From Comamonas_C sp026954015 (GTDB lineage Bacteria > Pseudomonadota > Gammaproteobacteria > Burkholderiales > Burkholderiaceae_C), in NCBI GenBank assembly GCA_035063785.1, contig JAPSFS010000003.1, positions 62,001-126,000 on the forward strand: a stretch of DNA of 64,000 bases, in the 5' to 3' direction. Position 1 is the stretch's first letter. Every line of letters starts with the position of its first letter. A model generated the notes under the pieces. It worked only from the letters and a program-made list of their open reading frames with translations. It had not been told where the DNA came from and made no database searches. Both the position numbers and the translations under genes were made by a program. Shown piece by piece: positions 52,019 to 58,865 of the stretch.

Positions 52019-52512
52019 TGGATTCCCTTCGTACCCTCGGCGTCGGCGCGCTGCTGGCGGGCCTGCTGCTGGCGGGCTGTGCCGTGCCGCAGTGGCAAAA
52101 GCCGGGCACGCCGCTCGCGCAGATCGAGCAGGGCATGGGGCAGCCCACGCGCAGCGTCGCCCTGCCGGACGGCGGCCAGCGCCTGATCTACAGCTACCAG
52201 CCCTCGGGCCAGCAGGTCTGGCAGATGCAGTTCGACGCCGCGCAGCGGCTCGTGAGCGCCACGCAGGTGCTCACCGTCGAGCAGTTCCAGAAGCTGCGCC
52301 CGGGCGTGGACACGCGCGCCAGCGTGCTCGACACCTTCGGCCCGCCAGCGCTGGTGGAGGGCGTGGCGAGCTTCGAGGGCGATGTCTGGACTTACCGCAT
52401 CCTCGAAAACAACATCCCGCGTCTGGCGTCGGTGCATATCGACCCGCGCGGTATCGTGCAGCGCGTGGTGTTTACCGACGAAATCCGCGCGGACGCCGAC
52501 CCCAAGCGCTAG
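52015..52512 (+). CDS. BamE/SmpA-like small lipoprotein
   Basis: The product of about 165 residues has a signal sequence ending LLLAGC, a lipobox. The mature part has two BamE-like helices-strands modules: TPLAQIEQGMGQPTRSVALPDG and LRPGVDTRASVLDTFGPPAL. BamE-fold proteins support outer-membrane assembly. A direct BamE assignment is not justified: this looks like a second, uncharacterised member. It lies between def and fmt, overlapping def by four bases. Either ATG (52015 or 52018) is possible. Confidence 0.78.
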   Translation: MMDSLRTLGVGALLAGLLLAGCAVPQWQKPGTPLAQIEQGMGQPTRSVALPDGGQRLIYSYQPSGQQVWQMQFDAAQRLVSATQVLTVEQFQKLRPGVDTRASVLDTFGPPALVEGVASFEGDVWTYRILENNIPRLASVHIDPRGIVQRVVFTDEIRADADPKR

Positions 52513-52525
52513 GTGGCCGAGCCGC

Positions 52526-53500
52526 ATGCGCGTCATCTTCGCCGGCACGCCCGAGTTCGCCCGCACCGCGCTGCAGGCCCTGCTGGACGCGGGCTTTGAC
52601 GTGCCCCTCGTGCTCACCCAGCCCGACCGGCCGGCCGGGCGCGGCCTGAAGCTGCAGGCGTCGCCGGTCAAGCAGTGCGCGCAGCAGCGCGGCATCGCGC
52701 TCGCGCAGCCGCGCAGCCTGCGGCTGGACGGCACGCACGCCGACGACGCAGCGCAGGCGCGCGAGGTGATCGCCGCGGTGCGCGCCGACGTGATGGTCGT
52801 CGCCGCCTACGGGCTCATCCTGCCGCAGTGGGTGCTCAATGCGCCCGCGCACGGCTGCATCAACATCCACGCCAGCCTGCTGCCGCGCTGGCGCGGCGCG
52901 GCGCCGATCCAGCGCGCGATCGAGGCGGGCGACGAGGAGACCGGCGTGACCATCATGCGGATGGACGCGGGGCTCGATACCGGCGCGATGCTGCTGCGCG
53001 AGGCCGTGCCCATCACCGCGCGCGACACCGCCGCGTCGCTGCACGACACGCTGGCCGCGCTGGGCGCCACCCTCATCGTGCGCGCGCTCAAGGAGCTGGG
53101 CGAGGGCGAGCTGCAGGCGACGCCGCAGCCCGACACCGGCGTGAGCTACGCGCGCAAGCTGGGCAAGGCCGAGAGCGCGATCGACTGGCGCGCGCCGGCC
53201 ACCGCGATCGCGCGCAAGGTGCGCGCGTTCGACCCCGTTCCCGGGGCGCAGACGCTGCACGCGGGAGCCGCCATCAAGCTCTGGGGCTGCGAAATCGAGA
53301 GCTGCTCGCGCTTGCCGGATGAGCGCTGCGGGCAGATTTTGCTGGTCAACGATGAGGGCATCACCGTCGCCTGCGGCGAGGGCACGGCGCTGCGGCTCAC
53401 CGCGCTGCAGCGCGCCGGAGGCAAGCGCCTGGCGGCGGCGCAGTTCCTGCGCGGCTACCCGCTGGCGGTGGGGGACGTACTGGGCGAGCCGCTCGCATGA
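52526..53500 (+). CDS. fmt: methionyl-tRNA formyltransferase
   Basis: Fmt formylates initiator Met-tRNA. The 324-residue product has the N-terminal catalytic domain: IFAGTPEFA, LTQPDRPAGRG, AYGLILPQWVL, NIHASLLPRWRGAAPIQRA with the catalytic His, and TGVTIMRMDAGLDTG. The C-terminal tRNA-binding domain starts near 207. Residues 258-272 (ESCSRLPDERCGQIL) are encoded by repeat R5 and fall in a variable loop between strands. The azlC start overlaps the stop by four bases. Confidence 0.96.
   Translation: MRVIFAGTPEFARTALQALLDAGFDVPLVLTQPDRPAGRGLKLQASPVKQCAQQRGIALAQPRSLRLDGTHADDAAQAREVIAAVRADVMVVAAYGLILPQWVLNAPAHGCINIHASLLPRWRGAAPIQRAIEAGDEETGVTIMRMDAGLDTGAMLLREAVPITARDTAASLHDTLAALGATLIVRALKELGEGELQATPQPDTGVSYARKLGKAESAIDWRAPATAIARKVRAFDPVPGAQTLHAGAAIKLWGCEIESCSRLPDERCGQILLVNDEGITVACGEGTALRLTALQRAGGKRLAAAQFLRGYPLAVGDVLGEPLA
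53297..53340 (+). repeat. palindromic repeat, copy R5, inside fmt
   Basis: Reads GAGAGCTGCTCGCGCTTGCC, then loop CCGGA and arm TGAGCGC, then TGCGGGCAGATTTT. The stem is near intact. It is translated in frame, in a reading frame different from that used for R3, in the C-terminal domain of Fmt. Confidence 0.8.
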
Positions 53501-54252
53501 CGGCGTCGCGCACGGCGGTACAGCGCCTCGGGCAGGTGCTGCGCAGCCCGCACTTTCGCCTGGGCGCCATCGACATGGTGGGGCTGGCGCTGGGCATCGC
53601 GGCCTGGGGGCTGGTGACGGGCGTGGCGATGGTGAAGACCGGCATGGGCGTGACGATGGCGACCATCATGACGCTCACGGTGTTCGCGGGCAGCGCACAA
53701 CTGGCGGTGCTGCCGCTCATGGCCTCGGACGCGCCGCTGTGGGTGATCTGGCTCACCGCCGCGTGCGTGAACCTGCGCTTCGTGATCTTCAGCAGCCTCT
53801 GGCGCGACTATTTCGGGCATCTGCCGCGCCTGCACCGCATCGTGATCGGCTACCTGAGCGGCGACGTGATCTTCGTCGGCTTCCTCAAGCGCTTTCCCAG
53901 GCCCGAACCGCTGCCCGAGCAGGTGCCGTACTTCTGGGGCGCGGCGACGGTGCTGTGGCTTGCGTGGCAGGTGGCATCGGTCGCGGGCATCGTGCTCGCC
54001 AACGCGGTACCGCTGCACTGGGGGCTGGGGTTTGCCGGGGTGCTCGCGCTGCTGGGCATCCTGCTGGCGATGCTGGTGGACCGGCCTTCATGGCTGGCAA
54101 CCATCACCGGCTGCACCGCGGCGGTCGCGGCCTACGCGCTGCCGCTCAAGCTCAACATCCTGCTGGCCGTCGCGGTCGCGGTGATGGTGGGGCTGGCCGC
54201 CGAATCGCTGGACCGCGCGCGCGGCCGGCGCGCGGCGCGGGAGCCGACATGA
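53497..54252 (+). CDS. azlC: AzlC-family branched-chain amino acid exporter subunit
   Basis: AzlC and AzlD together export branched-chain amino acids or analogues. The 251-residue product has about six to seven hydrophobic segments and the family pattern: VGLALGIAAWGLVTGVAMVK, TVFAGSAQLAVLPL, VNLRFVIFSSLWRDYF. The ATG overlaps the fmt stop. A small azlD gene follows with an ATGA overlap. Confidence 0.92.
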   Translation: MTASRTAVQRLGQVLRSPHFRLGAIDMVGLALGIAAWGLVTGVAMVKTGMGVTMATIMTLTVFAGSAQLAVLPLMASDAPLWVIWLTAACVNLRFVIFSSLWRDYFGHLPRLHRIVIGYLSGDVIFVGFLKRFPRPEPLPEQVPYFWGAATVLWLAWQVASVAGIVLANAVPLHWGLGFAGVLALLGILLAMLVDRPSWLATITGCTAAVAAYALPLKLNILLAVAVAVMVGLAAESLDRARGRRAAREPT

Positions 54253-54584
54253 CGCAGCCGTGGTGGCTGATGCTCCTCATCATCGCGGGGCTCACCGTGG
54301 TGACGGTGGTCACGCGCGCGTTCTTCCTCATCCCCGAGCGTGAGCTGCCCATGCCCGAGTGGCTGCGCCGTGGGCTCAAGTACGCGCCGCTCGCGGCGAT
54401 CGCGGCGGTGGTGGCGCCCGAGGTGCTCATGCGCGACGGCCACCTGATCGCGACGCTGCTGGACGCGCGCCCGCCCGCCGTCCTCGCCGCGGGCCTGTGG
54501 TACTTCTGGCAGCGCGGCATCCTGGGCACCATCGTCGTCGGCATGGCGGTGTACCTGCCGCTGCACGTGGCGCTGGGCTGGTAG
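54249..54584 (+). CDS. azlD: AzlD-family branched-chain amino acid exporter small subunit
   Basis: The 111-residue product has four hydrophobic segments and includes VTRAFFLIP, LRRGLKYAPLAAIAAVVAPE and the terminal VGMAVYLPLHVALGW, matching AzlD. It works with AzlC. The start at 54249 lies in the ATGA overlap with azlC. Only the end of this much longer open frame is real; the part before 54249 is antisense or shadow of fmt and azlC. Confidence 0.9.
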   Translation: MTQPWWLMLLIIAGLTVVTVVTRAFFLIPERELPMPEWLRRGLKYAPLAAIAAVVAPEVLMRDGHLIATLLDARPPAVLAAGLWYFWQRGILGTIVVGMAVYLPLHVALGW

Positions 54585-54593
54585 GGCGCTTCC

Positions 54594-54599
54594 TACAAT
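54594..54599 (+). promoter_or_regulatory. candidate -10 box of pgk (TACAAT)
   Basis: TACAAT lies 29 bases before the pgk start codon in the only non-coding gap before it. The same hexamer occurs before pyrF. No convincing -35 was seen at 17 bases. Confidence 0.4.
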
Positions 54600-54627
54600 C
54601 GCGGGCATTTCAACCGAGACGCGGTCC

Positions 54628-55821
54628 ATGCACATCCTTCGCTTTTCCGATCTTTGCGCCCAAGGCCAGGTTCAGGGCCAGCGCGTGTTCATCCGCGCCG
54701 ACCTCAACGTGCCGCTGGACGCCCAGGGCCGCATCACCGAGGACACGCGCATCCGCGCGTCGGTGCCGTGCATCCGCATGGCGCTGGACGCGGGCGCGGC
54801 GGTGATGGTGACGAGCCACCTGGGTCGACCGACCGAGGGCGCGTTCAAGCCCGAGGATACGCTCGCGCCCGTGGCGCAACGCCTGGCCGAGCTGCTGGGC
54901 TGCGAGGTGCCGCTGGTGGCCAACTGGGTGGACGGCGTGCGCGTTGCGCCCGGCCAGGTCGTGCTGCTGGAGAACTGCCGCGTCAACAAGGGCGAGAAGA
55001 AGAACGCCCCCGAACTGGCGCAGAAGATGGCCCGCCTGTGCGACATCTACGTGAACGACGCCTTCGGCACCGCGCACCGCGCCGAGGGCACGACCTACGG
55101 CATCGCCGCGTACGCCAAGGTGGCCTGCGCGGGGCCGCTGCTGGCCGCCGAGATCGACGCGCTCACCCAGGCGCTGGCGCAGCCCAAGCGCCCGCTCGCG
55201 GCCATCGTCGCGGGCTCCAAGGTCTCGACCAAGCTCACCATCCTGCAAAGCCTCGCGGCCAAGGTGGACCAGCTCATCGTGGGCGGCGGCATCGCCAACA
55301 CCTTCATGCTGGCCGCGGGCCTGCCGATCGGCAAGAGCCTGGCCGAGCCCGCTCTGGTGGGCGACGCGCGGGCGGTGATCGCCGCGATGGCCGCGCGCGG
55401 CGCGCAGGTGCCGATCCCCACCGACGTGGTCACGGCCAAGGCCTTTGCCGCCGACGCACCCGCCACGGTGAAAAAGGCCGCCGACGTGGCCGACGACGAC
55501 CTGATCCTCGATATCGGCCCCGAGACCGCCGCGCGCCTGGCCGCGCAGCTCACGGGCGCGGGTACCATCGTCTGGAACGGGCCGGTGGGTGTGTTCGAGT
55601 TCGACGCCTTCGCGCACGGCACCGAGACCATCGCGCGCGCCATCGCCGCGTCCAGCGCCTTCAGCATCGCGGGCGGCGGCGACACGCTGGCGGCGATCGC
55701 CAGGTACGGCATCGAGCGCGACGTGGGCTACATCTCCACCGGTGGCGGCGCCTTCCTTGAAGTGCTCGAAGGCAAATTGCTGCCCGCGTTCGAGATCCTG
55801 CAAAAGCGCGCCGCGGGCTGA
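54628..55821 (+). CDS. pgk: phosphoglycerate kinase
   Basis: Pgk interconverts 1,3-bisphosphoglycerate and 3-phosphoglycerate with ATP/ADP. The 397-residue product has VFIRADLNVPLD near residue 20, TSHLGRPTEG near residue 66, the family strings NDAFGTAHR and IVAGSKVSTKL, NGPVGVFEFD, and the nucleotide-binding GGGDTLAAIA near the C-terminus. Length is standard. It lies downstream of azlCD behind its own TACAAT box, with repeat R6 directly after the stop. Confidence 0.97.
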   Translation: MHILRFSDLCAQGQVQGQRVFIRADLNVPLDAQGRITEDTRIRASVPCIRMALDAGAAVMVTSHLGRPTEGAFKPEDTLAPVAQRLAELLGCEVPLVANWVDGVRVAPGQVVLLENCRVNKGEKKNAPELAQKMARLCDIYVNDAFGTAHRAEGTTYGIAAYAKVACAGPLLAAEIDALTQALAQPKRPLAAIVAGSKVSTKLTILQSLAAKVDQLIVGGGIANTFMLAAGLPIGKSLAEPALVGDARAVIAAMAARGAQVPIPTDVVTAKAFAADAPATVKKAADVADDDLILDIGPETAARLAAQLTGAGTIVWNGPVGVFEFDAFAHGTETIARAIAASSAFSIAGGGDTLAAIARYGIERDVGYISTGGGAFLEVLEGKLLPAFEILQKRAAG

Positions 55822-55834
55822 TTTCTATCGGTTC

Positions 55835-55875
55835 GATAGCTGTTCGCGCTTGCCTGGCAAGCGCTAGCGGCCATT
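55835..55875 (+). repeat. palindromic repeat, copy R6
   Basis: Well preserved: GATAGCTG, stem GCGCTTG-CCTGG-CAAGCGC, then TAGCGGCC. It fills the gap between pgk and the convergent EamA gene, and the EamA stop codon lies within it. Confidence 0.88.
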
Positions 55876-56769
55876 CTGGCTTGCAACTTCCGGGGTGCGC
55901 GCGGGCAGCAGCACCGCCGCAATCGCCAGCAGGATGAGCGCCATCGCGCTCCAGTCCTGCCAATGCAGCACCTCGCCCAGCCACAGCGCCCCGGTGAACA
56001 CGCCGATCACCGGGATCATCATCACGCTGAGCGTGGACGCCACCGGCGGCAGCGTGCGCGCCAGAAAGAACCACGCGGTCTGCGCGAACGCCATCGCCAG
56101 CACTGCGTTGTAGAGCAGCCCGAGCGTGGTCACCATGCCCGGCAGGTGCCAGCGGCCCTGCTCCATGAACCACGCGATCGGCGTGAGCAGCACCACCGAG
56201 CACACCGTCATCCAGAACGTGAGCGCCAGCAGCGGCAGCGCAAGGCGCGAGCGGCGCAGCAACTGCGTGCCCAGCGCCCAGCACGCTGCGGCCGCGAGCA
56301 TGAGCGCCACGCCCAGCGCGCTGCCGCTGATGTGCGCGAGCTCGTTCCACAGCAGCAGCAACACGCCCACCGCCGCCGCCGCCACACCCGCCCAGGCGCG
56401 CAGGCCGAGCCGGTCGTGGAACACCACCTGCCCGAGGATGGCCGAGAAGATCGGCATGGTGTAGAAGAGCACCGCCGCGCGGCCGCTCGTGAGCAGCGGT
56501 ATGCCCAGGATCATCAGCGCATTCCAGGAGGCGACGTTGAACAGTGCGAGCCACGCCACCTGCGGCCAGTCGGGGCGCGCCAGCGCCAGCGGCACGCGCT
56601 GGCGGCGCAGCACCAGCGCGTAGACCGGCAGGCTCAGCCACAGCGACGCGGTGCGGAACGTGAGCGGCGGAAAGTCCGCCACGCTCACCTTGAGCACGGG
56701 CCAGTTCAGGCCCCACACCAGGGTCAGGAGCGCGAGAACGACGAGATGGCGGCGCGAAAAGCCCGGCAT
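55864..56769 (-). CDS. EamA/DMT-family transporter
   Basis: The 301-residue product has ten hydrophobic segments: LVVLALLTLVWGLNWPVLKV at the start, GIPLLTSGRAAVLFYTMPIF, VFHDRLGLRAW, and MMIPVIGVFTGALWLGEVLH in the second half. These are EamA features. Substrate unknown. Its TAG stop at 55864-55866 is provided by repeat R6 (GCGCTAGC). It is divergent from fdsG with 120 bases between. The open frame beyond 56769 is a shadow of fdsG. Confidence 0.87.
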   Translation of the reverse strand: MPGFSRRHLVVLALLTLVWGLNWPVLKVSVADFPPLTFRTASLWLSLPVYALVLRRQRVPLALARPDWPQVAWLALFNVASWNALMILGIPLLTSGRAAVLFYTMPIFSAILGQVVFHDRLGLRAWAGVAAAAVGVLLLLWNELAHISGSALGVALMLAAAACWALGTQLLRRSRLALPLLALTFWMTVCSVVLLTPIAWFMEQGRWHLPGMVTTLGLLYNAVLAMAFAQTAWFFLARTLPPVASTLSVMMIPVIGVFTGALWLGEVLHWQDWSAMALILLAIAAVLLPARTPEVASQNGR

Positions 56770-56889
56770 AGGGGGGCGATTGTGGCGCGCCGCCGCATGG
56801 ACCGCCGGCGCCCACCGTGGCAAGATTGAACCCAGGAGCCACGAGGCGGACACGGCCACGCGCCGCCCACACACCGGAGACCTCCCGCC

Positions 56890-57345
56890 ATGCCACCTGA
56901 AGACCCGGGCGAACTGCTTGCCAGCGTGCGCGCGATCTGCGCGGCGCACGCCGCTGCCGAGGGCCGGCTGCTGCCCATCCTGCACGCGATCCAGCAGCAG
57001 CACGGCCATATTTCCGATGCCGCGATCCGCGCCGTGGCGCAGGAGCTCAACCTCACGCGCGCCGAGGTGTTCGGCGTCGTGAGCTTCTACCACGACTTGC
57101 GCCGCACGCCGGGCCAGCGCCACACGCTCAAGGTCTGCCGCGCCGAGGCCTGCCAGGCCGTCGGCGGGCGCGCCGTCTGGGCCGCGGCCAGCGTCGGCGC
57201 CAGCGCGGACGTCGCGGTCGAGTCGGTGTTCTGCCTGGGCAACTGCGCCTGCGCACCCTCGGTGCAGCTCGACGGGCGCACGCTCGGGCGCGTCAGCGTG
57301 GCGCAGGTGCAGGCCCTGCTGGCCCCGGGCGGCGTGGAGGCGTGA
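56890..57345 (+). CDS. fdsG: NAD-dependent formate dehydrogenase gamma subunit
   Basis: FdsG is the small NuoE-like [2Fe-2S] subunit of soluble NAD-linked formate dehydrogenase. The 151-residue product has LLPILHAIQQQHGHISDAAI, VFGVVSFYHDLR and the four cluster cysteines in CRAEAC and CLGNCAC. It is the first gene of the operon. The fdsB start lies two bases after the stop. Confidence 0.94.
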   Translation: MPPEDPGELLASVRAICAAHAAAEGRLLPILHAIQQQHGHISDAAIRAVAQELNLTRAEVFGVVSFYHDLRRTPGQRHTLKVCRAEACQAVGGRAVWAAASVGASADVAVESVFCLGNCACAPSVQLDGRTLGRVSVAQVQALLAPGGVEA

Positions 57346-57347
57346 CG

Positions 57348-58865
57348 ATGCGTATCTATATCGCACAGGACAGCGCGGCGGTCTCCGTGGGCGCCGACGC
57401 ACTCGCCGCCGCGGTCACGCGCGCGGCGCCCGAGGCCACGCTGGTGCGCACCGGCGCGCGCGGCCTGTACTGGCTCGAACCGATGCTGGAGGTGGAGAGC
57501 GCCGGCGCGCGCCTGGCGTTCGGGCCGCTTGCGCCCGACGAGGCGGCGGGCGTGCTGGCCGCGGTGCGCGCGGGCGACGCGGCCCGCCACCCGCGCCATG
57601 TGGGAACGATGGACGCACTGCTTGCGCAGCAGGGCCAGCAGCGCATCACCTTCGCGCGCTGCGGCGTGATCGCGCCCACCGACTGGGACGATTTCGTCGC
57701 GCACGGCGGCGGCGCGGGGCTGCGCGCGGCGCGCGCGATGGCGCCGCAGGCGGTGGTCGACGCGGTGAAGGCATCGGGCCTGCGCGGGCGCGGCGGCGCG
57801 GGCTTTCCCGCGGGCATCAAGTGGCAGACGGTGAAGGACGCCGCCAGCGGCACCAAGGTCGTGGTGTGCAACGCCGACGAGGGCGACTCGGGCACCTTCG
57901 CCGACCGCATGCTGATGGAGGGCGACCCGCTCACGCTGCTCGAAGGCATGGCGATCGCCGCGCACGCGGTGGGCGCCACGCGCGGCTACATCTACCTGCG
58001 CTCGGAATACCCCGACGCGCGGCGCACGCTGCTCGCGGCGCTCTCGGTGGCGCGCGCGCACGGCCTGCTGGGCGGCGAGACGGGCCTGGACATCGAGCTG
58101 CGCATCGGCGCGGGCGCGTACATCGCGGGCGAGGAAACCTCGCTGCTCGAATCGCTCGAAGGCAAGCGCGGACAGGTGCGCGCCAAGCCGCCGCTGCCCG
58201 CGGTGAGCGGCTTCCTCGGGCGGCCCACGCTCGTGAACAACGTGATGACGCTCGCCACCGTGCCCGCCATCCTCGCGCGCGGCGCGGCGCGGTACGCAGA
58301 GCTCGGCATCGGGCGCTCGCGCGGCACGATCACGCTGCAGCTCTCGGGCAACGTCAAGCGCCCGGGGCTGTACGAGTTGCCGTTCGGTGCCACGCTGCGC
58401 CACCTGATCGAAGGGCTGGGTGGCGGGAGCAGCAGCGGCCGGCCGGTGCGCGCGGTGCAGGTGGGCGGGCCGCTGGGCGCCTACCTTGCCGATGCGCAAC
58501 TGGACACGCCGATAGGCTACGAGGAAATCGCGCAGGCCAGGGGAATGCTCGGCCACGGCGGCGTGGTGGTGTTCGACGACAGCGTGGACATGGCCGAGCA
58601 GGCGCGCTTCGCGATGGAGTTCTGCGACGCCGAATCCTGCGGCAAATGCACGACGTGTCGCGTGGGCTCGGTGCGTGCGCAGGAGGTGATCGACCGCATC
58701 ATCGCGGGCGAACAGCGCGACGCAAACCTGCAACTGCTGCGCGAGCTGTGCGACACCATGATCCACGGCTCACTGTGCGCGCACGGCGGCATGGCGCCGT
58801 TTCCGGTGCTCTCGGCGCTGGACCTGTTCCCCGAGGATTTCGAGACCGCAAGGAGTGCCCCATGA
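57348..58865 (+). CDS. fdsB: NAD-dependent formate dehydrogenase beta subunit
   Basis: FdsB is the NuoF-like flavoprotein that passes electrons to NAD. The 505-residue product has an N-terminal thioredoxin-like part (1-125) and a NuoF core: GLRGRGGAGFPAGIKWQ (FMN/NADH site), CNADEGDSGTFADR, GAGAYIAGEETSLLESLEG, and the [4Fe-4S] region ESCGKCTTCRVG with the last cysteine in GSLCAHGG. GGAGG at 57336-57340 is seven bases from ATG 57348, preferred over GTG 57342. It overlaps the fdsA start by four bases. Confidence 0.96.
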   Translation: MRIYIAQDSAAVSVGADALAAAVTRAAPEATLVRTGARGLYWLEPMLEVESAGARLAFGPLAPDEAAGVLAAVRAGDAARHPRHVGTMDALLAQQGQQRITFARCGVIAPTDWDDFVAHGGGAGLRAARAMAPQAVVDAVKASGLRGRGGAGFPAGIKWQTVKDAASGTKVVVCNADEGDSGTFADRMLMEGDPLTLLEGMAIAAHAVGATRGYIYLRSEYPDARRTLLAALSVARAHGLLGGETGLDIELRIGAGAYIAGEETSLLESLEGKRGQVRAKPPLPAVSGFLGRPTLVNNVMTLATVPAILARGAARYAELGIGRSRGTITLQLSGNVKRPGLYELPFGATLRHLIEGLGGGSSSGRPVRAVQVGGPLGAYLADAQLDTPIGYEEIAQARGMLGHGGVVVFDDSVDMAEQARFAMEFCDAESCGKCTTCRVGSVRAQEVIDRIIAGEQRDANLQLLRELCDTMIHGSLCAHGGMAPFPVLSALDLFPEDFETARSAP

